Assembly: GCA_965218775.1 (NCBI GenBank)
Contig: CBDCLS010000005.1
Location: forward strand, 310,001 to 374,000
Origin: CAUZIZ01 sp965218775
Lineage (GTDB): Bacteria; Acidobacteriota; UBA6911; RPQK01; JAJDTT01
Length of the DNA stretch: 64,000 bases
Direction of reading: 5' to 3'
Of the stretch, positions 1 through 8,858 are shown in pieces. How positions within the stretch are numbered: position 1 is the first letter of the stretch; every line of letters starts with the position of its first letter. The translations under genes and the position numbers were made by a program. Under the pieces are notes generated by a model. The model was given only the letters and a program-made list of their open reading frames with translations, did no database searches and had not been told where the DNA came from.

Positions 1-2
1 CG

Positions 3-1346
3 GAAGAACGACTCCCCCTTTGCCACATTTTCCCCGACCACCAAATGGCCCGGGAACTGGAAAAGATCTCCGAGATCCTGGACCACAATCCCCGGATCTC
101 GGCCTTAGTTTTACAGGATCTATGTGACACTTCCAATCCGCAGAAAGGCGCCAGCGGACTCAGTGCCGAGTTTGTCCTACGAGCGACCCTCGTCAAACAG
201 CTGCACGGCTTCAGCTACGAGCAGCTGGCCTTTCACCTACTCGACTCCCAGAGCTTCCGCAGTTTTGTGCGTCACCCCCTGGGCTGGATGCCGAATAGGT
301 CCACCCTGCAGCGCAATATCTCGAAGATCTCTGAAGCCAGCTGGAAAGAGATCAATACCGTCTTGGTGGGCTGGGCCGCTCAGAAGGGACTGGAAAAGGG
401 CCAGCGCATCCGCCTCGATTCGACCGCCGTCGAGAGCGGCATTCATCATCCGACCGACAGTGCCCTGCTCGACGATGCGGTGCGCACGGTGAGCCGGCTT
501 CTGGGACAGCTCAAGGAGCGACAAGGCGCGCTCGAAGCCGAAGGCCAGGCGTCGACGGCGGTGGTCTTTACCAACCACAGCCGACAAGCCAAGCGGCGGG
601 CTTTTCAGATCGCCAACGGCCGAGGAGCCAAACGCCAGCGCGCCTATCGCGATCTGTTGAAGGTCGCCCGCAAAACCTACGGCTACGGCCTCACGGCCTT
701 GCAAGCCGATTTGCCGGCCGCCGACCTGCTGACCGTGGCGCTGCTGGTCTCCTTGGAGCATTACCTGAAGCTGATGGCCCGGGTCATCGATCAAACGGAG
801 CGACGCGTCCTGCGCGGCGAGACCGTGCCCGCCGCCGAGAAGGTCTTTTCGATTTTTGAAGAGCATACGGACATCATCAAAAAAGGCCAGCGCGAACCGA
901 CCTATGGGCACAAGATCTTTCTGACCGGCGGTCGCTCGTCGCTGATCTTGAACTGTGAAGTCCTGGCTGGAAACCCGGCCGATGTGGGTCAGCTCCAACC
1001 CTTGCTCGGAGCCCATCGAGAGGTCTACGGTCGCTATCCGCGTCAGATGGCGGCGGACCGGGGCTTTTACAGCCAAGCCAATTTGACCTGGGCCAAAGGG
1101 GAGGGCATCCAGGATGCCGCCTTTGATCGCAAGGGAAGTCTGCCGATCAGCGAGATGGTGCGCTCCAGCTGGCTTTACAAACAGTTGAGACGTTTTCGCG
1201 CCGGCATTGAGGGTTGTATCTCGTGGCTCAAGCGCGTCTTCGGGCTGGACCGCTGCACCTGGAAAGGCTGGGAGCACTTCCAGCAGTACGTGCAGGCTTC
1301 CGTGGTCAGCTACAACCTGCTCGTTCTGGCCCGTTTGCTTCCCTGA
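3..1346 (+). CDS. ISNCY-type DDE transposase, 5' end outside window
   Basis: Transposase of an insertion sequence. The reading frame is open to the left edge and the residues before the first ATG (position 45) already match the family N-terminus (pattern F..HQMARELEKISEIL), so the true start lies upstream of the window. Numbering from that ATG, the likely DDE residues are D125 in RLDSTAVESG, D338 in MAADRGFYS and E389 in RAGIEGCISWLKR. The C-terminal part WKGWEHFQQYVQASVV is typical of ISNCY/IS5-like enzymes. The frame is intact to TGA at 1346. Terminal repeats cannot be defined because the left end is missing. Family assignment is from remembered resemblance, not a search. Confidence 0.85.
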   Translation, partial: EERLPLCHIFPDHQMARELEKISEILDHNPRISALVLQDLCDTSNPQKGASGLSAEFVLRATLVKQLHGFSYEQLAFHLLDSQSFRSFVRHPLGWMPNRSTLQRNISKISEASWKEINTVLVGWAAQKGLEKGQRIRLDSTAVESGIHHPTDSALLDDAVRTVSRLLGQLKERQGALEAEGQASTAVVFTNHSRQAKRRAFQIANGRGAKRQRAYRDLLKVARKTYGYGLTALQADLPAADLLTVALLVSLEHYLKLMARVIDQTERRVLRGETVPAAEKVFSIFEEHTDIIKKGQREPTYGHKIFLTGGRSSLILNCEVLAGNPADVGQLQPLLGAHREVYGRYPRQMAADRGFYSQANLTWAKGEGIQDAAFDRKGSLPISEMVRSSWLYKQLRRFRAGIEGCISWLKRVFGLDRCTWKGWEHFQQYVQASVVSYNLLVLARLLP

Positions 1347-1601
1347 GACCGTTGCAGCCTCTTGGAACCCAAAACGCTCGGAGCTGCGGCCGCAGTGTCT
1401 GCAAAATCCAGCTCCGTCATCCTCCTGCTGGCGAAAAAGGGTCCACCGAGCACAAAGTGGTCTTTGCCCGCTGCCTATGGTATATTAAGTATCTTAGAAT
1501 CAGCTAATTAACAAAGCTTAAAAGTCAATTCTGGGATGGAAACTAGCTAGATCCGGGGCTGTCCCGTCATCCATATCAAGAATCATGTACGGAGGAAACC
1601 G

Positions 1602-2194
1602 ATGGTAGAACTGAATTCGAGTTGGAAGCGGAGTTTTGATGTCTACGATAGGATCAGTCGGCTGGGAGTCGATCTGGGGCAGAAGGAAGACGTGGTTCCG
1701 CCTCCAGATGGGCAGCGTCTTTCCCAAGTTACCTTTACCCCCTCGGGCCTGGCCTTTCTTTCCGGTACGGTCGGTGGCATGGGAGCTGTCACCAACGAGG
1801 ATGCGGAGGTCGAGACGGGGATCGAGGCGGGTCGCGAGGCGGGTATCCAGCACATCCGTTGTCTGCACTGGGGACTCCATCCTCTGGGGACGCTGAACGA
1901 TGTCTGGTACTGCGTCAAATGTCTCGGCATGGTCAACTCGGCCGGCGGTGGGGTCCTGACCCGCTCACACGAGGTCGTCGACGGATACTCCAAGGTCTTT
2001 CATGACGTCTTCGGCGGACCGCTCTCTCAGTTTGCAGACGATGGCAGGGATCAATCTCTTTAGGTTGGCATGCACGTAGTGCCGTCGGGGGGTTCGATCT
2101 GCCCGGGGGATACCGGATTGAGCCCGAGATGATCGTCCAGATCGATCCCGAGCTTGCTTTGAGAATCATCCAGGAGCAGGGACCTCACGCCTAG
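1602..2194 (+). pseudogene. RidA/YjgF-family protein, frameshifted
   Basis: RidA-family proteins are small trimeric enamine/imine deaminases. The first frame (1602-2063, GGAGG ribosome site at 1589-1593) carries the core: TPSGLAFLSGTVGG near residue 50 and LGMVNSAGG near 110. It then runs to a premature TAA after FGGPLSQFADD. The missing C-terminus is readable in another frame from about 2049 to TAG 2194: GWHARSAVGGFDLPGGYRI followed by EPEMIVQIDPE, including the arginine that binds the carboxylate in active members. One indel between about 2014 and 2050 therefore splits the gene. It may be real decay or a sequencing error. Confidence 0.75.
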
Positions 2195-2325
2195 TGGACT
2201 GCAATGCTCGAGGGACGCGGAACAGGATTGAGACCGCAGGTCGAGAGAACCAGATCCAAGACTGGGCTTTTCGAGCTCAACATGTCAAGCTAAAAGGAAT
2301 GACATGCTGACTATGGTCTACGCTG

Positions 2326-3318
2326 TCAAGCGAGGTTGTAGATCCTTTGGATGTTTCCACCCATGATTAGCTGTAGATCCTCGGAAGACAGGTACGGACA
2401 TCTTCGCTGCAGGTAGTAGCGACGGCGGGAGTACTCCTCAGGGGTATCCGAAGTCTTCTTGATGAACTCCGTTCCCCACGCCAGCTTCGAGGCTCCAAAG
2501 GTCTCGTAGAAGCTTCTGATCACCTGGTCGTTGGGACCGTAGTCCTGCGTGGTCCTGGCCAAGACATCCATTACGACGTCGAAGTCCTTCACCAGGCGCA
2601 CAGCTGACTCCGGAATCACCACGGACCCGTCCTCCTGCAGACAGCGAAAGGGAGATATTCCATGAACGATAACCAGCGTCAGGTCGGGGAACCTGTCCAT
2701 CAGCTTCAGAAGAATGGGCCAGAGCGTCTCGAAATTCGAGGAATAGGAAATGGACGAGTAGCTCCGCCCATAGGACACAAAGGAGACCGGAATCCTGAGC
2801 TCCTGGACTAGCTTCCAAAGGGACTCGTACTTGGGCGCGTTCAGATTGTCGTGAGGATCCGACCCTGGTGGAGGATCATAGTAGAGCCCCTTGAATCCCC
2901 ATTCCCTGACGTACATCTGGAGGTTGTCCAGCTCCTGCGTGGTGTGGGCCTTTGGCTCATCCAGTTTGCAGACAGCCAGAAACTTGTTGGGATACTCGCG
3001 TACGATCCTGGCGTGGTATTTGTTTGCCCAGGGGCGCAGGCTGTGCAGAAGTGCCCTGTCGACACCGGTTGCCTCCAGGACCCTCAGCATTCTTAGGTGT
3101 GACAGGCCGAGTTTTGTGTTTGAATCATAGCCCTCTACGAAATCAATGGGCTCGAGTCCACCCACATGAGCATGGTTGTCGATGAGCAGCGGTTCCAAGG
3201 CGTGCCTCCCGGTGGCAGACCGGGCCGCAGAAAGACCAGCTGCTACCCCAATAACGTCTTGCAAGAAGCGGCGACGAGGCTGAGGCTGACGAGCTGTTCC
3301 CATCGTTGTACGCGACAT
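2326..3318 (-). CDS. Tat-exported amidohydrolase-2 family protein
   Basis: Metal-dependent TIM-barrel hydrolase or decarboxylase of the amidohydrolase_2 group. Residues 15-40 form a twin-arginine-like signal (PRRRFLQDVIGVAAGLSAA). The first metal motif is IDNHAHVGG near residue 47, later histidines lie in LVIVHGISPF, and the C-terminal strand reads LAWGTEF, where the usual acidic residue is Glu rather than Asp. The substrate is unknown; the neighbouring Gfo/Idh/MocA gene suggests a sugar or small organic acid. An 18-bp tandem duplication overlaps the start codon, so the start is uncertain. There is no clear Shine-Dalgarno sequence for ATG 3318. Confidence 0.8.
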   Translation of the reverse strand: MSRTTMGTARQPQPRRRFLQDVIGVAAGLSAARSATGRHALEPLLIDNHAHVGGLEPIDFVEGYDSNTKLGLSHLRMLRVLEATGVDRALLHSLRPWANKYHARIVREYPNKFLAVCKLDEPKAHTTQELDNLQMYVREWGFKGLYYDPPPGSDPHDNLNAPKYESLWKLVQELRIPVSFVSYGRSYSSISYSSNFETLWPILLKLMDRFPDLTLVIVHGISPFRCLQEDGSVVIPESAVRLVKDFDVVMDVLARTTQDYGPNDQVIRSFYETFGASKLAWGTEFIKKTSDTPEEYSRRRYYLQRRCPYLSSEDLQLIMGGNIQRIYNLA

Positions 3319-3347
3319 CTATTGGGGGAGCGACATCTATTGGGGGA
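3312..3347. repeat. 18-bp perfect tandem duplication over a start codon
   Basis: The unit GCGACATCTATTGGGGGA occurs twice head to tail (3312-3329 and 3330-3347). Read on the minus strand each copy supplies an ATG. The upstream one starts a five-codon reading frame that ends in TAG directly before the ATG of the amidohydrolase gene. Confidence 0.85.
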
Positions 3348-3425
3348 TATGAGGATCAGATCTGGTTTCGAGGTCGGTCCACCTATAAATGCGGCTTCCG
3401 GGGAAAATGAAGTCCGGACCAGCCC

Positions 3426-4469
3426 TCACTCGATCGTCTGTGCCTGCCCCGTTTCCGCGGCCTTATAGAGGGCGTGGATCGTCTTCAGGACGGCCAGGCT
3501 TTCTTCCGGCGTGATCTCGGGTTCTCCAACACCCCTAGCGCAGTCCACGGCTGCTTGAATCGCTCCAAGATAAAGGTCGTCTCCCCGAGTGTAGGAGAAA
3601 GTCTGGATCCCTTCCGGGGCTCCTTCGACGAAGCTTTGCCACTCGAGGGGCTTCTGAGAGGTCAAGTCAAAGCGCAGCCAGCCTTTCTCTCCCCAGAGGG
3701 CCAGGTGGCTATGGGATCCTTTATCCAGATAGTATCCCGAGTGCATCGTCCCTACCATTCCCCCTTTGAAAAGCAGGGCCAGAACCGCGGCGTCCTCTAC
3801 GTCAATGGGCTGGCCGCCCACGTTGCGGGCAAAGCCACTCACTTGCTGGACACGGTCCCCCGTGATGTAGTGGACCAGGTCCAGCCAATGGATTCCCAAC
3901 CAGGTGAGATGTCCGCCCCCGGCCTGATCCTTCTTGACCACCCACGACTTCTGATAGCTGGGGCGCGTCAAGCGGGTCTGATCCGAAATGAGGAAAAAGT
4001 CGGCGCTGTAGAGTCTCCCCAAAGCTCCCGAACTTACCAACTCTTTGGCTTTCTGGACGGGCGGGGCAAAGCGGTTGGCCATGGCCAGCATCAGGCACAG
4101 ATTCTTCGAGTCCGCCAGCTTCACCAGCTTCTCGAAGTCTTCCGCACGCGTGCAGGAAGGCTTCTCACAGATGACGTGGGCACCCGACTCCAGTGCCGCC
4201 TGGATCCTTACCGGAGCCATGTGCGCTTCGATCGTCACCAGCACGATGTCCGGCTTCTCGGCCGCCAACATCTCGGAATAGTCCTTGTAGGTCTTGAGCT
4301 CGGGAAAGCGCCCCCTCAGCAGCTCCTCCGCCTGCGGGAAGTGTTCTTCGCTGGAATCGGCCAGGACAACCTGCTTTACTCCCTTGGCGATCGCCAGAGA
4401 CTTCATGTAGTAGCTCAGGTGAGGGCCTCGATACTTGGTGATGATTCCGACTTTGACGTCCTCAGACAT
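3426..4469 (-). CDS. Gfo/Idh/MocA-family NAD(P)-dependent oxidoreductase
   Basis: Cytoplasmic dehydrogenase of sugars, inositols or related polyols. An N-terminal Rossmann domain begins with KVGIITKYRGPHLSYY. The family signature CEKPSCT lies near residue 110 and the active-site region GIHWLDLVHYITGD near 205. At 347 aa from ATG 4469 the length is normal. That ATG is preferred to the in-frame upstream start at 4670 because AGGAGA lies just before it and the upstream 67 residues look non-coding. The gene is divergent from the creatininase gene and follows the amidohydrolase on the same strand. The substrate cannot be read from the sequence. Confidence 0.88.
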   Translation of the reverse strand: MSEDVKVGIITKYRGPHLSYYMKSLAIAKGVKQVVLADSSEEHFPQAEELLRGRFPELKTYKDYSEMLAAEKPDIVLVTIEAHMAPVRIQAALESGAHVICEKPSCTRAEDFEKLVKLADSKNLCLMLAMANRFAPPVQKAKELVSSGALGRLYSADFFLISDQTRLTRPSYQKSWVVKKDQAGGGHLTWLGIHWLDLVHYITGDRVQQVSGFARNVGGQPIDVEDAAVLALLFKGGMVGTMHSGYYLDKGSHSHLALWGEKGWLRFDLTSQKPLEWQSFVEGAPEGIQTFSYTRGDDLYLGAIQAAVDCARGVGEPEITPEESLAVLKTIHALYKAAETGQAQTIE

Positions 4470-4787
4470 ATTGCTTCTCCTTCTGCAGGCCGGCAGCCTC
4501 TGGGCGCGGCGAAATGACGCGACGATGGTAGCAGGTCGCAAAGTCGAGTGTAAGGGGGCGTCCAAATGTTCGGGTGAACGGCCTATGATATAGTCGCCAG
4601 CCAAGTTCCTACGGTCTTTGCCGCCACTGCCTCTCTTGGGAGAATGTGAAATGCCTCGGATCCGATGCACCTGCTCTGGGAGGCCAGCGAGCCTCAGCGG
4701 ATTTGGTACAGCCGCTGCGACCTAGCTGCGGACGATGTGGCACAACAGATCTTGTGTCTCGAGACCAAGATCGGGGGGTGAGAAGAC
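4470..4787. other. Divergent intergenic region
   Basis: This separates the minus-strand oxidoreductase from the plus-strand creatininase and should hold both promoters. I could not fix a convincing -35/-10 pair. Only a possible 38-codon frame in its right part stands out. Confidence 0.4.
4665..4781 (+). CDS. Possible 38-aa ORF just before creatininase gene
   Basis: A short frame starts MHLLWEASEPQRIWYSR and ends in TGA 6 bases before the creatininase ATG. Its codons look coding-like and the spacing fits an operon. There is no clear ribosome site and I recognise no family. It could be chance. Confidence 0.22.
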   Translation: MHLLWEASEPQRIWYSRCDLAADDVAQQILCLETKIGG

Positions 4788-5603
4788 ATGAAATACCGTT
4801 TTGCTGAAATGATCTGGCATGAAATCCGTGATGCGGCCCAGCAGGACCGCGTCGCCGTTCTCCCGGTAGCGACCTATGAGGATCATGGTCCCCATCTTCC
4901 GGTCGACGTGGACGTTGTACTGTGTACCCAGATCTGTGAACGGGCGGTGCGTCAGATTCCTGCCGAGGCCGTCCTGGTGCCCCCGGTTTCCCATGGCTAC
5001 AGCCCTCACCACATGGACTTCCATGGGACGCTGACCATCGACTGGGACGTCTTCATCCGCTACGTCAAGAACGTCTGTGGAAGTCTGGCCCATCATGGCT
5101 TCAAGCGAATTCTCATCGTCAACGGGCACGGCAGCAACACCTCTCCCCTGGACCTGGCGGCCCGACTCTCCATCATCGAATCTAAGGGCAAGATTCTCTG
5201 TGCTTCGGTGAATCATTGGGGGTTGGGTAAGCTGAAGGAAGTGGGCAAGGAGCTACGAGATTCAGAGATTGGCGGCACCTCGCATGCCGGGGAATATGAA
5301 ACGTCGCTCTATCTAGCCCTGAAGCCCGAGCTTGTCGAGATGGACAAGGCCGTGGACGAACGTTCGCCACTGTCTTCCAGCTTCCAGTTCGATCTCCTGG
5401 CGGGAGGAATGCCGGGCAGCGCCAGCGCCAGCCTGATGCCCTATTGGAGTGCTCTCACGGCCAGCGGCATCATGGGTGACGCCACCAAGGCCACTCAGGA
5501 GAAGGGAGAGAAGTTCCTGGAAGCTGCCGTCCAGGGGCTGGTTGATCTGATCCGGGAGCTGAAGGCCAACTCGATTCCTGCTCGACGCGACCAGCATTCC
5601 TGA
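4788..5603 (+). CDS. Creatininase-family amidohydrolase
   Basis: Metal-dependent hydrolase of the creatininase/MftE/ArfB fold, acting on cyclic or linear amides. The metal ligands are recognisable: Glu and His in ATYEDHGPHLPVDVD near residue 28, Asp further on, the NGHGSN loop near 118 and SHAGEYETSLYL near 170. The length of 271 aa is typical. A GGGGGG stretch at 4773-4778 precedes the ATG. The specific substrate is open. In metagenomic genomes this family is greatly expanded, and most members do not act on creatinine. Confidence 0.88.
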   Translation: MKYRFAEMIWHEIRDAAQQDRVAVLPVATYEDHGPHLPVDVDVVLCTQICERAVRQIPAEAVLVPPVSHGYSPHHMDFHGTLTIDWDVFIRYVKNVCGSLAHHGFKRILIVNGHGSNTSPLDLAARLSIIESKGKILCASVNHWGLGKLKEVGKELRDSEIGGTSHAGEYETSLYLALKPELVEMDKAVDERSPLSSSFQFDLLAGGMPGSASASLMPYWSALTASGIMGDATKATQEKGEKFLEAAVQGLVDLIRELKANSIPARRDQHS

Positions 5604-5663
5604 ATCTCAAGACTGGATCGTCGCGGTCGGAATTTCGGATCGGAGAAAGCGAGAATTTTACCG

Positions 5664-5735
5664 TTGTCCAGCTCTCTCCTCGGAGCCTGGCCACATACTG
5701 CAAACAAGTCAAGTCGTTCGCGGCTCTGTTGGATT
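5664..5735 (+). repeat. Dispersed intergenic repeat, family H, copy 1
   Basis: About 70 bp shared with 50757-50829. Matching blocks are GCTCTCTCCTCGGA near the start and AAGTCGTTCGCGGCTCTG near the end, with divergence between. A fragment of the first block recurs at 46655-46674. No coding potential or terminal inverted repeat was seen. Confidence 0.7.
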
Positions 5736-5851
5736 GCGCCGTGGATTACTGCGCTGACGCTCGCTTGCTACATCGTTTGGAGTCTTGGTGCTTGCGGTTT
5801 GGAATTTGTTTGTATCTTGTTTCTTGGCATTTCTCCAAGTTTCAGTGTCGG

Positions 5852-7372
5852 CTAGAAGGTCCAAGCTGGAATGGGCTCACCCGCGGAGACGACCTCTTCC
5901 AGGTATGCTCCGGTCTGGGGCGGAGCCTCCAAGTCGTGACTCTCGACGTCGTCGTGGATACGATAGCCAACGATGTTGTGCCAGTTTCCATCGGCTAGTT
6001 GCACCGTTGCTGCCACCGGGTGATCCGCCCGCCACATGGAGCCGCTGGGAGCGGGTCCGAAGTCAGCCTTGCAGTGCCGGCCCAGTATCGGAGCCTCCAG
6101 GCCGGTTCGGTCCTCCGTCAGGGGCCAGAGATAGAGCTTTTGTCGAGTCCATCCGCCGCCGCGCACCCGCCCTTGGTCGTCTGCCGGAATCCGAAAGCGC
6201 TTGGGAATCGGATCGAGCGGGACCATGAAGATGTTGGCAGCGATGTACGGAGTCCCGTCCGCAGCCTGGTTCAGCGTGATCGGACCGCTGGACATCACGT
6301 CTGCCACGTGGATGATCTTTTCCCAGCTCTCACCATCAGCGCCGCCGCGCCACACTCGGATCGCATGATCATCCCTGTCCTGCTGGCCGCGGGCCGATAG
6401 AAGCAGTCTGCCATCCCCATCTCGGATCAGGCTGGCCTCGGTCGAGGAGTCGTTGCCGGTAGCCTGAACAAAGGAAACGGGTCGCCAGCTCCCTTCTTTC
6501 CGTTGCCAGCGCATGACACCGCCGCCGATCGGCACTCTCTCCCCTGGTTGGGGCGCCTTTTCTATTCGGCCTGCCGACATAGCTACCAACAGGTCGTCGC
6601 CATCCGGAATGGCGTTGGTCAATCCTCCATTGCCCATCCACCAGCCCGGTACGAGCTCGTGCTGGGGAATCCGCTCCGGTCCCGTCACCTGAAATTGGCC
6701 CTCCTCGTAGGCAAACTGGAACATTTCCAGATAGGCATACGACTCGCCGCCCTCATACATCCCACCCCCCGATTCCGACTTGGGGTCACCGGGGTGCCGG
6801 GCAATCGCTATGTTGATGCCAAAACCGGTCCCGGCATGAGGATGAACGGAGCCATCTGCCTTCTTCGCTCCGACCGGGACGAATCCCCCACGCATCGGAT
6901 ACTTGACCATGATGGACGGCTGGTTGGGCGGCGTCGAGTTTGGATTGGGCTCCTCGTGGTTGCGCATCACGGGCACCGGCTGGGACGTGACGGCTCCAGA
7001 AGCGTCGTCGAAAAGGACGACGTCCCCTCCTACTTCGTAGTCGTCACCGCTGCGGGCCGGAGCCATGACACCGTTGCGGATCCGGATGTTGACAAAAGCC
7101 GCCGCCATCTTGGGAGCCACCTGGAAGGGAAAGATGAGTCCGTACCGCCAGCTCTTGTCTGCGGGAGTGTCGGGTGGGACAATCAAGTCTGCATCTCCCC
7201 GAGTGACGCTCACAATCCCGCTGCTCTTAGGGCTGGTAAGAGCTGCCTCAGAGCCTTGGGCTGGACCCTGAACTGCCTCTGGGGCACAGCCTACTGCCAG
7301 ACCTATAGCGCCGCTGGCAATCATCAAAGACAGTCTTCTCTGGAGTTCCCGTCGATCGATTGGGTCCGTCAT
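5852..7372 (-). CDS. Exported lipoprotein of unknown function, possible beta-propeller
   Basis: Translation from ATG 7372 (AGGAGGT just upstream) gives 506 aa starting MTDPIDRRELQRRLSLMIAS. The RRLSLMIASG motif and following lipobox (LAVGC) suggest a Tat- or Sec-exported lipoprotein. The mature part has repeated beta-rich blocks with patterns such as EASLIRDGDGRLLLSARG and DGTPYIAANIFMVP, reminiscent of sialidase or BNR propellers. No catalytic residues are assignable. The in-frame upstream start at 7420 lacks a ribosome site. Function unknown. Confidence 0.65.
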   Translation of the reverse strand: MTDPIDRRELQRRLSLMIASGAIGLAVGCAPEAVQGPAQGSEAALTSPKSSGIVSVTRGDADLIVPPDTPADKSWRYGLIFPFQVAPKMAAAFVNIRIRNGVMAPARSGDDYEVGGDVVLFDDASGAVTSQPVPVMRNHEEPNPNSTPPNQPSIMVKYPMRGGFVPVGAKKADGSVHPHAGTGFGINIAIARHPGDPKSESGGGMYEGGESYAYLEMFQFAYEEGQFQVTGPERIPQHELVPGWWMGNGGLTNAIPDGDDLLVAMSAGRIEKAPQPGERVPIGGGVMRWQRKEGSWRPVSFVQATGNDSSTEASLIRDGDGRLLLSARGQQDRDDHAIRVWRGGADGESWEKIIHVADVMSSGPITLNQAADGTPYIAANIFMVPLDPIPKRFRIPADDQGRVRGGGWTRQKLYLWPLTEDRTGLEAPILGRHCKADFGPAPSGSMWRADHPVAATVQLADGNWHNIVGYRIHDDVESHDLEAPPQTGAYLEEVVSAGEPIPAWTF

Positions 7373-7435
7373 GCTAGTACCTCCTGAATTGCCGTGCTGA
7401 TCCTCAGGCCCAGGCTGCATCAGACGAAAAGCAAT

Positions 7436-8152
7436 CTAGAACTCGAGGATCCCGTCGAATACCATGTCTTTCAGCTTGAACTTGCGGTCCAGTCTGGTGC
7501 GCCAGCCCAATTGAGAAACAAACCGGATCTCTTTTTCCTTGAGCGTCACCTGTGCTTTGCCCTCGCCGATCCGGGAAAACAGGAAGAACCCCTCGTCCCC
7601 TCCTGCCTCCCTGGGAGGAACATAGCGCTCCAGTTCGATCCGGCGACCGCTAGCCTTGAGCGCCAGGTGGGTGTGGGTTCCCAGCTGCCTGAGATTGGCT
7701 CGGTCGAGCTCTCTCCGGTGATTCTCACCCTGAGATCCCGATACCGCTACCACGATGTATTGATCACCAAAAGGCCGCCTCTGAACCAACTCGTTGGCCT
7801 GCCGATGGTCCCGTCTGCGATAAAGAAGAGCAAGTCTTGCCAAAGCCATACGCACCGGTTTGGCCGATTCGAACCGGATGTTAAACAAACGGCGACGATT
7901 GAAGGGACTTGTGTCGCGGTCTCCACCGCCTTTGTCTCTGGGCGTCGTGTCGGGACCGGGAATAGCTGTGCCAGGCGGAGGAGAGTTACTCGAATGAACC
8001 TTCTGGACCTTCCCCCAGGGCGAATCCTCCAGGACCTTTATGGCCTCCTTCTCCGACCACTGGGCGTAGGGCTTTTTTTCCCAGAACTTCGCCGCCAACA
8101 GGGGAACGCTCAACAGTGCTAAAAGCAAGAAGAACTTAATGCTTCGAGTCAA
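7436..8152 (-). CDS. Exported hypothetical protein with KPYAQW..SPW motif
   Basis: The preferred start is TTG 8152, with AAGGAG six bases upstream. The protein (238 aa) then begins with a clean signal peptide (RSIKFFLLLALLSVPLLAA). The mature N-terminus has KKPYAQWSEKEAIKVLEDS followed by PWGKVQKV, a motif I associate with exported proteins of Acidobacteriota. The central part is Arg-rich and the C-terminal part is beta-rich. An in-frame TTG at 8209 would add 19 residues before the signal and is less likely. No function is known to me. Confidence 0.65.
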   Translation of the reverse strand: MTRSIKFFLLLALLSVPLLAAKFWEKKPYAQWSEKEAIKVLEDSPWGKVQKVHSSNSPPPGTAIPGPDTTPRDKGGGDRDTSPFNRRRLFNIRFESAKPVRMALARLALLYRRRDHRQANELVQRRPFGDQYIVVAVSGSQGENHRRELDRANLRQLGTHTHLALKASGRRIELERYVPPREAGGDEGFFLFSRIGEGKAQVTLKEKEIRFVSQLGWRTRLDRKFKLKDMVFDGILEF

Positions 8153-8281
8153 AAAGGCTCCTTCGGCAACTGATCGACAATGATATCTGTCGGAGTTGCC
8201 TACCCGCAACCCACGGCATTCAAACTGGTGTACACTTGCCGGGTTGCATAACGTCAGTTGTTACCGGTGAGTGTAGGAGCC

Positions 8282-8746
8282 ATGGCTGAGCTGGTCCATA
8301 CATCACACATCCGTATCTACCAGGATACGCCCCCCGAGCGTCGGGCCTACGTTGAGGAGTTCAAGGAGCCCTTGACCTTCGGAGTTCATGGGGGAATCAA
8401 GCATTTCTATGGGATGGAACCGGCACGCGATCTTCCAGCGACGCTGGATCATATGATCGCGGCCGTCGGTGGTTGACTGACCGGCACACTGTCAGGGGCC
8501 CTGGCAGTTCGCAAGATCCCCAATCATCCGGACAAGGTCTGGAGCGAAGTCGAAGGCGACATCGAGAACATCGACGGCGTCATCCGAATTACCCGCATCC
8601 GCGTCAAGTACCACCTGACTATTCCGGAGGGAACTCGGGACCGGGCCCAGCGCGCACTCGACAGCCACATGCTGAAATGTCCTGCGGCGATGAGCGTCCG
8701 TGGCTCGATCGACATTGCGATCAGCGCCGATATCAAGGAAGAATAG
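8282..8746 (+). CDS. OsmC-family peroxiredoxin-like protein, probable selenoprotein (UGA at codon 65)
   Basis: OsmC/Ohr proteins reduce organic hydroperoxides with two cysteines. The frame from ATG 8282 reads to an in-frame TGA at 8474-8476, then continues without break to TAG 8746, 154 residues in all, the normal length. Before the stop is DHMIAAVGG and after it LTGTLSGALAVRKIP. In the family this place is GG-Cys-x-TGTL, so UGA occupies the peroxidatic cysteine (residue 65). The second cysteine is kept at residue 133 in LKCPAAMSVRGS. A hairpin at 8489-8507 meets bacterial SECIS spacing. AGGAG lies only two bases before the ATG. Conventional gene callers would report only 8258-8476. The alternative is a nonsense mutation of TGC/TGT to TGA. 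Sec incorporation is inferred; no selA/B/C/D genes lie in the window. Confidence 0.7.
8489..8507 (+). promoter_or_regulatory. Candidate bacterial SECIS hairpin
   Basis: Arms CTGTCAG (8489-8495) and CTGGCAG (8501-8507) pair over 7 bp with one G-U. The loop GGGCC begins with G 19 bases after the UGA. Known bacterial SECIS elements have a small apical loop with a G in its first two positions, about 16-37 nt after UGA. This fits, but hairpins of this size also arise by chance. Confidence 0.5.
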
Positions 8747-8858
8747 GCCCGCACCCGGCATCCAGTCCGACTACCAGTCCGCCGCAAATCCATTCTGTTT
8801 TCAAAGGTTACCGAATCCAAACACGGATACCTAGCATCTAGGATTTTTTGCGACCTGA

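Noticed and set aside
237..1277. 346-codon minus-strand ORF
   Set aside because: It is antisense to the transposase, which has clear family motifs. The ORF shows no family resemblance and is explained by high GC content.
3474..4517. 347-codon plus-strand ORF
   Set aside because: It is antisense to the Gfo/Idh/MocA gene and has no recognisable domain.
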